Source of the DNA: Apostichopus japonicus
Taxonomy: Eukaryota > Echinodermata > Holothuroidea > Aspidochirotida > Stichopodidae
DNA length: 64,000 nucleotides
Direction of reading: 5' to 3'
NCBI RefSeq assembly: GCF_037975245.1
Contig: NC_092570.1
Coordinates: forward strand, 3,630,001 to 3,694,000
In this document: piece by piece, positions 21,293 to 34,455 of the stretch
How the letters are laid out: the number at the start of each line of letters is the position of its first letter
Position numbering within the stretch: the stretch's first letter is position 1
The notes under the pieces: generated by a model
What the model was told of the DNA's origin: nothing
The model's input: only the letters and a program-made list of their open reading frames with translations
Databases searched by the model: none
Position numbers and translations under genes: made by a program

Positions 21293-24200
21293 ATGGGTGA
21301 TAAAACAGACATTGATACAACAGCCATGAGCAGCAATGTCATGCTAGTAAAGGTAATGTTTATATTTCACGTTCGTACTCTCTTCCTGTCACAGGAAGCT
21401 GAACGTACAGATTTGATGCCATAGGAGAGTACGTGGGAAGTGTATCGCAAACTTGTGATTCTGCATGGTTGGGTTGAAAAGAAAAGTTTCATGTCTGTTA
21501 TCTTGCACATGTACAGTAGTGTGTAACCAACACATATCTGTTTGTTGTCAGTGTCAAATCTCTGACTGAGATTTCAAAAGAAATCGTAAACCCGCAATCA
21601 AACATTGAAAGAAATATTCTTGTTATGCTATTCTATGCAAAGATTTTTAGATTCATAACATTATAACCAAGGATCAATATTTTTCCCCACAATTTTATCA
21701 GATCATGACTTTTTAGCATTTTGTTTCCATCAGCAGTGTGGTGTTACTGTATACAGCTTTGCTATATATGTTCGTCCATGAATTGGGAAATCATAATCAT
21801 ATGGTACATATTATTGGTGCTATTGTAAAGCAAGTTTGTGTCTATATGAGATCAATTTCAACTTTTTTTTTTTATCTCTACAAAGGTACCAAAATATGTT
21901 TCCAAACTATGGGAAAGGGTTGGACCAGGTGGTTCTGTTGGCAAATTACGTGTTAGCAGGTAGGTATTATTCCAACAGTAATATAGAGCTCACTCCACCC
22001 CCCCCCCTCCTTCCTGCCCCTCCAAACTTAGAGAGGCACAGAGAAATACGAGTTTGATTTTTGGAGGTTTCTGCTCGCTGCATTCTGTAGCACAAAATGC
22101 TCTGCTGGTTTGAATCATTTTGTCCAACAAAATGCCACTGTCAATTACATGAATGGAAAATGGGCATTAGCTGTGGTTGGATGTGGCATGTACCCTTCTG
22201 TGCCCACCACCCCCCTCCCCCTCCCCACACCCCATGGGTTCTACAGCCACTGATACATTTACCTACACAGGCTTCATCTTACTAGATGTGTAGCTTCACT
22301 TTGTTTTAACAGTTTTGTTTTTCTGTTTTTTTTTTTTTAAATATATTTTTCAGCAAACTGAAAAAGCGTGATTTTACATTTATACTAAAGCAAGAACTTC
22401 TCAAGCAGTCCTCCGAGGGCGAACTGAAATTACCATCCGAATATAAACTCCACTCCCAGGGTGCTGGTAATCGTGTTGCCGAGGCATTTTCAGAGACTGC
22501 TTCACAAGGTATGTCATCTTGTGATGTAAAACTGCAAAGTTCTTTTTCAAAAACCGTCGACAGATTTTGTCAGGGACCCCTAAATTCCGGGAAATCACGA
22601 TAGTATCGTAAGAACAACCTGTCATTCTTGATTGTACTGTGACAAAATTGTGAAATAGTATCTTCTTGTTTTGTTTTCTGTCTAGATCAAGACGGTTCTG
22701 GTAATGGATCTTCATCTACAAATCAAACTGGTGAGTCATCCTAGACTCATTGACAAGGGTTTCAAAATTCCAGAGATGTTTGTAGTTTTCTCTGAAATAT
22801 GTGTAATCATATATTTTTTCCACCCCTTCTCTCTCCCTCTCCCTCTTCACATTTTCATTGATGTAATAAGCAACATGAAGAAACAAATCAGATGTTTTTT
22901 TTGTCATTTTAATATGAGCTTTCTTTTTTATTAAATTTCAACTTGACCAGCATATGATCTGAATTGATAACAGGCACATATTGCAACAACAATCCTGTTG
23001 AAAGGTTACAAGTATTAATTGCAAAGCATGATTGAATTTCACCAAGTTTTGTTGACAAACTTTCCTTCATTTCTATCTCTTTGTCTGTTGTCGTTGTTAT
23101 TTTATCGCAGGCAAGCTAGCTTTGGAAGGACAGATTGCAGAAAGGGTCGAATGTCGTCCTGTTGGTGGAGACAGCTATATGAAAATGAAAAGGTGATTAT
23201 CGGTAAAATTTTCCTCTTGGGTCAACTATAAACAGGGCTTGGATTAACCGATGGCAATTGGATCTTGCTGCCCTCAACCTCTTGCCAGATTGCCTTTAGA
23301 AATTTACAACAGCTGTGCCTCTTTAATAAATTTGCCATGAGTGACCGCCTAACGATCTCATTATAAATATAAACACTTATTTATTATTGGACGTCTGAGA
23401 ATGTGATGAGAAATGGAAAGTGAATACAAACAGGGATGGGGTCATTTTCTCTGTCATTTTCTGAACGTGTTGTCTTTCACGTTGGAGAAATGCTTTGCTG
23501 CCCTCCCCCTTGCCTGTCTCTGCAATATTACAGCACTCCCACTACTGGAAATATGGCTTAAGTTTATAGTCACTTCACAGTGCATGTTCTTATTCACATA
23601 GCTCCAGGCAAGCTTTTCTTTGCTGTCTCCTTATGTCAATGTCATATTAATAATTCTTACTAATCCTTTCTGTCTCAAATTCAAATCAGTTTTCAAACTG
23701 TAACCCTCACACAATCAAACGAACAAAGTCCTCATCAAACTGATGACAGCTAAGGTAGTATTATTTCTTTCAATTCCACTTGCTGTCGCCTCAGAAGAAG
23801 ATCCTGCTAGAATAAAAAATCAGGCCCTCCAACGTACACATTTTACCTACACAGGCTATTAGCGTTAGATAGGCACTTTGTTAACCATTTTCACCCCCCC
23901 CTTTAAATGTTTAACTTGTTCAACAGATTGCAAATCAAGAATGCTCTTCAACCAACCAGAACAACCCAACCGATCGATAAGACCATAACCTTCAAGCCTA
24001 GGACAAATAAGAATGTAAATGTAAGTATTCTTTCCATGTGTGTTAGAGTACAGGATAAGAAGGTTAATAGCCGAAGTATGAAAAGAGTTATCACGATATG
24101 TATTGTAATGTAATAGGAAAAAAAATGGGGTTACAAAGTATAAAGCTTTTTTACCAAGAAACAGCACGGTTGTGATCACAAATTCCTGGGAGCGTTTTTG

Positions 24201-27200
24201 TCAGGAAAACATACATTTGGGGATGGAGCTTAAAAAAAGCCTGTGGGTTGGATAGAAGGGGCAATCTCAATTGAAACAAAGTAAGGGGTGCCAGATTCTC
24301 TTGTTTAATAGTGTTTGTTAAAGTGTTTCACATCTATTAAGGGAATAATTACTCAGAATCGCATTGCAAAGTACTATGCCAATTGGTCAAAAGACAAATA
24401 GCATTTTTGGGTTTCAATGCTAATCGAAAACTTTGCTTTCATGATGGTATGTGTGTGTGTGCATTCGTGATGCCCAGCTTGTAGACACGATATCTGAAAG
24501 GAAGGTCGGACTAATTTCATATTTAGTGTGTAAGAAGTACCACACTGAGTACAAGAAATCTCCTGTTTTTTCTGTAGAGGTCAAAGGTCATTTGGGGTCA
24601 CCATGGATCAAATTGTGAAATTTTGTAAAATGCGATATCTCAAGAAGGGAAGCTTTTGCAGACCTCATATTTGGTGTGTAGAAGTACCACATTGAGTTAA
24701 AAAAAACTGTTGTTTTGGTGTAGGTCAAAGGTAATTTGGGGTCATCAGAGGTCAAATTATGAAAACCTTGTAAACATAATAACTCAATATTGGAAACTTG
24801 GGCAGATCTCATACTTTGAATGAAAGGTGTATAACATCGAGTTAAAGAAGCCTATTGATATTGGTGGAGGTCAAAGGTCATTTGAAGTCAGCAAACACCA
24901 AACATTTACTTCACTCCTCTCTTACCTATCTCTCTACACTAACGAACCTTTCTAAACATAATATCGAGAGGGATGCTTTGACAGATCTCATATTTGGTAT
25001 GTTATTGTACCACATTGAGTAAAAGAAGCCTAATGTTGTGGGCGGAGGTCAATGGTTGTTTGAATTCATCAGGGTTGAAATTGTGAAAACAATGTTTTAC
25101 ACAATATTTCAACAAGGACAAATGTCATATTTAGTATGCTGATGGAACACATTTAGTACAAGAAGCCTGTTGTTGAGGTCAATGGTCACTTCAGAATAGC
25201 CTTTGTCATAGAGAATGAATTTTTTTGTCACATCACACTGCTTTTCACTGTATTACTAAGATCAAGTGTGTTGTATGCCCTCACTATACATTACGTCAGA
25301 TTCATGAAGAAAACTGCTCATGTTACATCATGGAAACCACAATGCATTTGTGGATTCTGGGTTTGTTACCCAGAAACCATAGTTCCTTTATGAGAGAGAA
25401 CTTTCAGAGTCTTCAAATCTTCTATGCAAAATATGAACACGCAGTTAGTCCCTGCCCTTGGGTAGTAACGTTATGTGGCTGTTTGGTCATGAAACATGTA
25501 TCCTACAGTTGTCAAATACAACTGTCAAATGTGTTATGCCAACAGCCATGTTGTCAAATGTATTGTATAATTTCTGTTCAGTTGAAAGAAAGATAGCCCA
25601 TTCTTGTTCATAATAAAGGCTCTATTTATTACAGCATTTGTTATATGTAATGTGCTTGTTTGGCCTTCACCCATACAATCCAGCCAGTACCTGGTACAGG
25701 ACCGAATAAGTTTTAGCAATACTATGGTTTGGAAAGAAATGCCAAAGTTTGTTATCATAATATGACTTTTAATATTTCATACCAAGGGAAAACACCACAC
25801 TAAAATAACTAACATGATTGTACATCCAACCTTGAAAATCGGTTGTTGTTTTGGGCTCTCCTTCGGGGAAACAAAGTTTCTAATAACTTCTGTAATCAAA
25901 TGTATGTGTCTCTTATTTTTGATAAACTTTTCGAATTTATTTTTTGTTTTGTGTATTTTTTGAAATCTTTGTTGCATTGCAGGAGGTCATTATCAAACCG
26001 AAGTCTGCCGAAGGTAAAAAAGCAAGACTGGATAAAGATAAAGTCTTGGATATGTTGTTCAAGGCCTTTGAAAAACATCAGTATTACTCTTTCAAGGACT
26101 TGGTTCAGATCACTCAACAACCCAGCGTAAGTTGCCATTTAATTTTTGACAGAAAAATGTATAATTTATGAATAGCTAAATTTTGAAAAAAAAGAGAAAA
26201 AACCAACAGACAGAAGATAAAAAAAAGAGAGAATAATTTTCACTAAAGGAATCAAGTAGATATTACATAATATGTAAAAGTAGGATTAGAAGCGTCCAGA
26301 TGCATTGTCACTCGGTTTACAACCGGGTTTAAAACCCAGTTTACAACCTGGTTTACAACCCCGTTTACAACTCGGTTTTCAGCTGATTGTGCTTTAAGTT
26401 CCAGCCTTTTAGACCAACATTTTGTTCAGTAGTATCTGCATGGTCTTATCAGGTTCACAGCGCTCAGTTGATACCTCACCAACCAAGTAAATGTCAAAGG
26501 TATTGCCCCAAAAGTATGCTAGAAACGGTCAATTAACGGTTACTCCTGGTGGAGCAAGAGACACACTACTTGCACCCTCAGAGCAATTCCCCCCCCCCAC
26601 CCCCTCATTGAGACATTTACTTGTCGACTTATAGTCACTAATTATATAGAGAAAACAGCGCCCCCAGACTGGTACTTTTGAAAACTTTTAGCAGCTCAAA
26701 TTTTTGGGGACAATAACTGATGAGCTTTTATTAAACAGGATCATCATGTGTAGAACTCAATCTCTTTCAAAGTGGATGTGGAGCATGATAATTCACTTTA
26801 TGAAAGATTATCTGGATCAGAGGATAACAGTCACATTGTCAAGAGTTGAAGGTGGATTGAGTTGTCTGGTCATTGATGCCAGGCTCTCTATCTTGGGTGA
26901 TTTTAAACCTATTTTATCCTCCTTACATGAAGGAGGGACTTCATTTGCTCATGCTGCTTCACTAAAATAAACCCCAAAGATTGTTCTTACATAAGTAGCT
27001 TTTTCCTGCTTCTTTCCTTCAAACTACAAACTGTTTGAAAAATTAACTTGAACATGTAAGTAAAATAGTACTACTGATCGAAGTAAATAGTTGACCCAAG
27101 TTTTTGCGTGCTGTGCTGTAGAAGGACATGTATATACACGACATAGTTTTTGCCTGAATTTGGCAGACATTTTCTGATATCTTATTGAAACTTGAAAATC

Positions 27201-27787
27201 TTTCTCGAAATTTATTTGAAGAACGATCAAGCAGAGAAAAAAAAATCAATCTTAATTATTCATCTTTTTGCTTTGATAACTAGAAGTGATTTATATTTAG
27301 GTAGTAAAAGGAGAGGTCATGAAAAAATAGTTGGAGGACCCCTTTTTTTTCTCTGAGGGATTGAACAAAATGTGACAAAACTTCCAGATCAACCAATGGG
27401 TTTTAGATATCAATTGGGATCATGCAACTTTTTGACCTTACTTAAATATCATGAAACGAATTGAGCAGGTAAAGACAATTAAAACGAGGTCCCTCGTCAC
27501 AAATAGATTTGTGAGCGGCAGACGACTTTAGCGCTAGGGATCGACATACGGGTAAAAGTTACCGTGTAATTCACATGCAAGCCGGTCTCACTCAATGACT
27601 ATTTGTATAATATATATTTTGTACTCCAGCAGTCTCATAAACAAATGTTGCTCTTGTCAATTTTTTTCAGCCGTACCTGAAAGAAATCTTAAAAGAAATT
27701 GGAAAGTACAATACCAAAGCTCCCCATAAGTTCATGTGGGAATTGAAGCCAGAATACAGGCATTACCAAGAAGATCAGCCCTCCTAG
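21293..27787 (+). CDS. GTF2F2: General transcription factor IIF subunit 2 (TFIIF beta, RAP30), complete, 8 exons
   Basis: Exons in phase: 21293-21352, 21886-21959, 22354-22508, 22686-22730, 23111-23192, 23927-24020, 25983-26126, 27671-27787 (TAG); 256 residues, against 249 in human. RAP30 pairs with RAP74 (GTF2F1) to form TFIIF, which brings RNA polymerase II to the promoter. The N-terminal LVKVPKYVSKLWERV is the dimerisation-domain start. KLALEGQIAERVECRPVGG and SYMKMKR match the middle. The C-terminal winged helix is clear: DMLFKAFEKHQYY, then PYLKEILKEIG and MWELKPEYRHYQ. The start codon has A at -3 and G at +4. The short exon 22686-22730 encodes a Gly/Ser-rich linker (GSGNGSSSTN). Introns are small except those before exons 7 and 8. 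Confidence 0.96.
24450..25200. repeat. Degenerate ~145-bp tandem repeat with AGGTCAAAGGTCA boxes, in a GTF2F2 intron
   Basis: AGGTCAAAGG-like boxes start at 24578, 24722, 24868, 25046 and 25176 (spacings 144, 146, 178 and 130). Each box is preceded by a related phrase, CACATTGAGT..AAGAAGCC. Two boxes contain an exact AGGTCAAAGGTCA, which has the form of a DR1 nuclear-receptor site. The array is old and diverged. Confidence 0.75.
26311..26380. repeat. 12-bp palindromic minisatellite (GGTTTACAACCC-like)
   Basis: About six diverged units of GGTTTACAACCC-type sequence in the last GTF2F2 intron. Because GGTT..AACC is self-complementary, single strands could form a series of hairpins. Confidence 0.7.
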
Positions 27788-29529
27788 GGGGTCCGGCTGG
27801 TCCTCATGAAGGCACCCTGAAAGGAGACCCCTCCGGTACGATGAAGGCTTCGGGCTCCAGGCGAGGAATTTCAAAGACACAGAGCAGAGTGTGATCGGTG
27901 ACACACATCCAAAATAGCTCCCTCAAAGGACATTTTTGTTAAAAAAATCGTATCAATGCGAGCAACATGTTTGCTGCTTTTTTATCTATACCTATTTTTG
28001 GAAACTCCTATATCTTTTTTTTTATGGACAATACATGTGCAATGTTGTTAGACAACACTTGTAAAACATTTATAGGGTGCTTGTAATGTACTTTGGTCTT
28101 CAAACGCTTTGGAGTTACTTCATGGTAGAAGGAACTTGACACTTTATACACAGAATTAAGGCTTGGTAAAGTTCACCTATAACTTGCACTTAAAAAATGT
28201 TTAATGTTTTTTAAGCATAGTTGAAGGTTAAAAAAAAAAAGTCTGAAGTAAAATTTCAAAGGAATATATTTGGAAAGATAACAAGGTGATGATGTGAAAG
28301 ACCAATTCGAATGCAGATTAATTTGTAGGCTTGGTGCAAGGTTAGAAACTTAGCACTAGAAATATTTGATGTTGCTTCTGTTTGTACACTGAATGAAGCA
28401 AAGAGATTTTGGTATTTGGAGGATTATGGGTTCACTCATCATGCAATCATCATGCAATCATCATGAATCCATCACACATTCATTATGCATCCATAATGCA
28501 TCCATCATGCATTCATTATGCATTCATCATGTATCCATCATGCATTCATCATGCACTCATCATGCATTCATATCCTAAAAAGTTGGGCCATTTTGATGCT
28601 CATATCACCCAGCTGAATTAAATCTACAAGCTCCTGAAAGCTGTCAACATGAATATTGCCCTCAAGTTAAAACTACCCTAACTTCATCACTCTTTGATAT
28701 AAAGCAATCACATTTTGTTTCTCTATCATTTTTGTACAAATTTCAAATTAGTTTGAAGTTTGAAGCCAAAAAACAAAAAAAGAGAAAAAATAATAAGAAA
28801 CATTGACTAAAATGAAGTCTCATTTCTCGAAATCACATCTTGTTTGTCTGTCTCTATTTTTATTTTTGTATTTTTTTTAAGAATGTGAAAATTTATATAT
28901 ATTTTATATATATTTATATATATTTTGTGGCATATTATAGTTTGGATCCTGCAATAACTAACGAAAAAAATAAATAATAAACTAATATGATGTGAATACT
29001 TAAGTGCTGGGATGAGTAACTTACAGTGCAAAAGAATATTAAAAGAAGAAGTACCATTTTGTGACAAATGTGCAAACTATTGAATTTGTGGTATGGAATA
29101 CACAGAGGATTCATGTTGGCCCACTGCCCATATGTTTGTTCCCCTCCCCCTACCCTACCGCCCCCGCCCCATCTTAATTGAGCACTCTCTCTGTTTACAT
29201 GGTGCGCCACAAGACAAACACTATTGGCCAACCTGTTCCATAAAGGTCAATGCACCTATCTCAGTCAGTGAGCGATTTAGAATAAGGCCTACACTGCCGG
29301 CCGTACCCAAACTCCTGTGCATATAAGCCGCTGCAATTATTTTAGCAGATATACACATTTACCAGAAAACATTTATTCATAAGTTTGGAGAAATTTAAAA
29401 CATTCTTGATCTGGTTTTTACTACGCTGTTGTTTAAAATTGAATCATCAAACTGTGAGTAAAAGTGCCTTGTTGCCTCAAACGTTAGAACAAAATGTCAT
29501 TAAAAGGTGCACTTTCGATAAAAAAATAA
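27788..29529. other. Probable GTF2F2 3' UTR and intergenic DNA
   Basis: After the stop there is no further coding exon. A candidate poly(A) signal AATAAA is at 28969-28974, inside an A-rich stretch. A CATCATGCATT minisatellite occupies 28435-28571. The 3' UTR boundary is a guess. Confidence 0.35.
28435..28571. repeat. CATCATGCATT-type minisatellite
   Basis: About 14 units of 9 to 12 bases built from CATCATG, CATTCAT and CATCCAT. The frames across it (HHESITHSLCIHH) are low-complexity artefacts. Confidence 0.9.
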
Positions 29530-31290
29530 AAAACGTTTGTGATAAAATTTGATAAAACTACACTTTAAATTTGTGAAAATACATCATCTGGGGCTTTGTT
29601 AGGCTGTGAAGAGTATCCTGACCAAATATGAAAAGTTTGATTTTGAGCCCAAATTAAGCAATTTTGTAAGGGTATAGCCTTATGATTTTTGTCATTTTTG
29701 ACCAAAATCACGACTTTTTCAATTCTTACCAAACTCATACATGAGGACAAGAGCGACCTTTAGATTATATAGCAAGGATAAAATCATTATTAATCAAACT
29801 GATATTAAATGAAATAACATATTTACTAAACAAACTTAAACTCAATGTAAGCATATCATTTCAGGCTTAAAATTTGATAAAAATACACTTTAAATTTGTT
29901 AAATGACATCATCAGGGCTTTGAAAGGCTGTGAAGAGTATCCTGACCAAATATGAAAAGTTTGATTTTGTGCCCAAATTTAGCAATTTTGTAAGGGTATA
30001 GCCTTATGATTTTTGTCATTTTTGACCAAAATCACGACTTTTTTCAATTCTTACCAAACTCATACATGAGGACAAGAGCGACCTTTAGATTAAATAGCAA
30101 GGATAAAATCATTATTAATCAAACTGATATTAAATGAAATAACATATTTACTAAACAAACTTAAACTCAATGTAAGCATATCATTTCAGGCTTAAAATTT
30201 GATAAAAATACACTTTAAATTTGTTAAATGACATCATCAGGGCTTTGAAAGGCTGTGAAGAGTATCCTGACCAAATATGAAAAGTTTGATTTTGTGCCCA
30301 AATTTAGCAATTTTGTAAGGGTATAGCCTTATGATTTTTGTCATTTTTGACCAAAATCACGACTTTTTTCAATTCTTACCAAACTCATACATGAGGACAA
30401 GAGCGACCTTTAGATTATATAGCAAGGATAAAATCATTATTAATCAAACTGATATTAAATGAAATAACATATTTACTAAACAAACTTAAACTCAATGTAA
30501 GCATATCGTTTCAGGCTTAAAATTTGATAAAAATACACTTTAAATTTGTTAAATGACATCATCAGGACTTTGAAAAGCTGTGAAGAGTATCCTGACCAAA
30601 TATGAAAAGTTTGATTTTGTGCCCAAATTTAGCAATTTTGTAAGGGTATAGCCTTATGATTTTTGTCATTTTTGACCAAAATCACGACTTTTTCAATTCT
30701 TAGCAAACTCATACATGAGGACAAGAGCGACCTTTAGATTATTTAGCAAGGATAATATCGTTATTATTCATCCTTATATTAATGAAAAAGACATATTTAC
30801 TAACAATTTTATTCGTAATGTAAGCATATAATTTCAGGCTTAAAATGTGATAAAACTACACTTAAATTTGTGAGAAGACACAGTGGGCGGCTTTGTGAGG
30901 CTGTGAAGAGTATCCTGACCAAATATGAAAAGTTTGATTTTGTGCCCAAATTAAGCAATTTTGTAAGGGTATAGCCTTATGATTTTGATCATTTTTGACC
31001 AAAATCACGACTTTTTTCAATTCTTACCAAACTCATACATGAGGACAAGAGCGACCTTTAGATTATTTAGCAAGGATAATATCGTTATTATTCATCCTTA
31101 TATTAATGAAAAAGACATATTTACTAACAATTTTATTCGTAATGTAAGCATATAATTTCAGGCTTAAACTTTGAAAAAAGTACACTTTAAATTTGTGAGA
31201 AGACATCATCTGGGGCTTTGTAAGGCTGTGAAGAGTATCCTGACCAAATTGGATAAGTTTGAGATTTAGCCCAATGTTAGCAATTTTAGC
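29530..31290. repeat. Tandem array of six ~324-bp units
   Basis: The phrase AGGCTGTGAAGAGTATCC recurs at 29601, 29925, 30250, 30575, 30898 and 31223, spacings 324, 325, 325, 323 and 325. Units 2 to 4 are almost identical; unit 1 and units 5 to 6 are more diverged, and unit 6 loses similarity near 31280. This is the usual result of unequal crossing-over in the centre of an array. Each unit contains GACCAAAATCACGAC and an AT-rich part. No frame is conserved across the units, so it appears non-coding. Confidence 0.95.
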
Positions 31291-33420
31291 TGTGCGTCTC
31301 GGATTATGATAGCCTGACGTTACCGTTTATATTCTCCTCATCGTCCTCATTAATTGTGAAACGTTATAGGCTATACATGTGTATAACTTGCATGCGAAAC
31401 CGAAATACTGTCACGGTCATGGTATACATAATTAATTAAGGAGCGAATAAAAACAACAATTTCAAAAACAAGGTTTATCCCTTTTTCTGCCTGGTAGGCC
31501 TATATAGAGCTGTTTATGATTCGTGAAAAACAATTTGACATCCACGAATATGAATAAAATTACTTACTCAGCAGCGAATATATATATACATCATCATCAA
31601 ACCTATAATAGTCTGGACCACAAAGAAGGGAAACGACTCTTCCTTGCCTCATCTCCAAATTACACGTGTTGGTTGCTTCTACTCAGCTGGTCTCAGATAT
31701 CATCCACATACCTCATTTGTTCCTACAATGATCCAGCCTGTCCAGCATTCCCACACTTATGTTTACATCGAGTCTCAAAGGACTCAGCAGTCGAGTCACC
31801 AGTCATATCGACACCTTAATCAATTATGCTGACTCGACTCAATAACTTGGGTCGAGTCTAATGTCGAATACCGGTAGCTGGTTCGAGTCATCTCAAGTCA
31901 GATCAGTTATGAGTTGACCTCAACTGACCCGATTTTATCTGTAATTAGCCGTTATTTACATGACTTTAGCTAATCCGGATACATCTTTGAATGTCAACTC
32001 TAAAGTCTCCGCAATTGTGTCACGTGATTTATCTAGGCCAGGAATAATGGCTATGTAATGTCTTACTACTTGAGACGGGGGGAAGGCGTGTGGGGACGGA
32101 GGGGGAGGGGTGACACACAATTACGTACAGTGCATGTCATCCTTTTGTATGTGGTAGTATAGCACACGGCGTAGCTGCACCGTTAACAGAAGAGAATAGA
32201 GTTTGAGAATTTATCGCGATTAACAGCAGTTAAAGTGCGAGAATAAATTATTTATAAAGTATTTACAAGGATATTCAACCCAGATTGCGTCCGAGCGAGA
32301 CAAGTTTTGCGAGTAACTTTTGAGCCGCATTATTTATATAAATCGCTTTTGGATCAAACTCTAGTAAAGTCGAGTCTACACAAAACTGTGATTCGAGTTA
32401 GACATATCAAACTGCCATTTTCATTTATTTTTCGTTCTTTACATTCAATCACAGCCCACTTAATTGCATTTTTGTTCACTTTCTTTTCTTAATCACCAAT
32501 GGTAATCAACTTTTTACTTTTCTTAATTACAGCGATGCTAATGACATATTGAGACCCTCGGCATCTGTATGTCTCATTGAAATTAAGTTGTAAACTTATC
32601 TATCATGAAAACAATAGATGTTAATAATTTATGAATAGAAATTTGGCACCAACAAAATTAAAGCTACGTGTTACCAGGGGCGGATTCCAGGGGCATTGAA
32701 GTGGACGCCCATGTAGTTGGTTATACTCCCCACGTGACACACAAAAAGAAATTTAGGCGCGCATATTTAGGTTATCAGATAGGTATAGTAAGGTCTATAC
32801 TCTGCAAAATAATTTATGCAAATCACTTCTTCGATGGTACATTACGAAAGAAACATTCAAATGGCGAGAAACTTTCGTATGGTTACGAAGAAAACCATGA
32901 CTATGATTCGATAACCATATCAATTATTCCCAAGGCAGGTAGCCTGAAGAATTCTTATGTCAAATGGGTCATTTCAAAACATCGTCTTTACAAGTCATTC
33001 CTAGAGAAAAGAATCAAACGAAATTTTCTTTTCATAATTTTATTCGCAGAAAGTTTTGTCTGGCAAATAGGGTGCACTACTTATACATATTTACCACGTG
33101 ACAGCTCATAAGTACTTTATTATGATTACACATCTCAATCGATGGTGGTCTCTACTCTACCTATCGGTGAAATGAATGTTAAAATAAAAACTTATTTTCA
33201 AGTTATGAATATTTGCCATTCAATCGTGCCTGTACGACTGAGCAGGTATATATTTAAATGTAATGTTACATTATCATATCATTGATAGAATATGAGACAA
33301 TCAGTGCCAAAAGATACGATACATCATCAGGGGAAAGGGAGGGGGGGTATTCAATTTGGACAGGGAGGGAAATTAAAATGAGAAAATGTACTTTTTATTA
33401 CCGAATGTAATCTTCTTTAT
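31291..33420. other. Intergenic stretch, no gene recognised
   Basis: Around 31770-31910 there are many GACTCGA/GAGTC words. At 32676 CAGGGGCGGATTCCAGG resembles a left end of the hAT-like family, but I found no matching right end. An open frame of 147 codons (32668-33111, +) begins in that end-like sequence and resembles nothing known. Confidence 0.35.
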
Positions 33421-33654
33421 ATTAAATGACCCACATTTAAGGATTTTCACTTAATTATAGGTTGGGATGGGGGAGGTAGTGGGGAGGGGAGGGTGGGTTG
33501 GGAGAGTTCTGGTTCTGCTGCCTCAGTATGCCACACTGTCATATATCAAAGGTGACATTGTTGATACTGTCATGTGTTCTGTGTAAATACAATACATAAT
33601 GACGAAGTACTAATTACAAGGCATTTCCAGTTGTATATATACATATATATATAC

Positions 33655-33743
<89 letters not shown>

Positions 33744-34211
33744 CATACATATATATATACATACATATATATATATATACATACATATATATATATATAT
33801 ATATGTTTATATATATATATATAAGTAAAGGGGCAGAAAACCTACAAAAATAACTTTAGAGCTGACATTTTGTAGTACCTTTTTTCCCCCCTTGACTTTG
33901 TTGAAGAAAGGCGACAATTAAGCTATAATAAAATTAAACGCTCAAGTGTACATAGTAAATTTATATATTTATATAAAGTATATATTAAATGACCCACATT
34001 TGAGGATTGTCACTTAATTATAGGTTGGGATGGGGGAGGTAGTGGGGAGGGGAGGGTGGGTTGGGAGAGTTCTGCTGCCTCAGTATGCCACATTGTCATA
34101 TATCAAAGGTGACATTGTTGATACTGTCATGTGTTCTGTGTAAATACAATACATAATGACGAAGTACTAATTATAAGGCATTTCCAGTTGTATGTATACA
34201 TATATACATAC

Positions 34212-34244
<33 letters not shown>

Positions 34245-34261
34245 CATACATACATACATAT

Positions 34262-34320
<59 letters not shown>

Positions 34321-34455
34321 TAAAGGGGCAGAAAACCTACAAAAATAACTTTAGAGCTGACATTTTGTAGTACCTTTTTTCCCCCCTTGACTTTGTTGAA
34401 GAAAGGCGACAATTAACCTATAATAAAATTAAACGCTCAAGTGTACATAGTAAAT
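33421..34455. repeat. Tandem duplication of ~0.5 kb containing (TA)n tracts
   Basis: 33421-33960 is repeated at 33984-34455 (offset 563). Both start ATTAAATGACCCACATTT and end CAAGTGTACATAGTAAAT. The copies differ mainly in the length and CA/GT interruptions of the internal (TA)n tract (33636-33823 and 34186-34318) and in a GTTCTG slip. High identity outside the microsatellite suggests a recent duplication. Confidence 0.92.
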
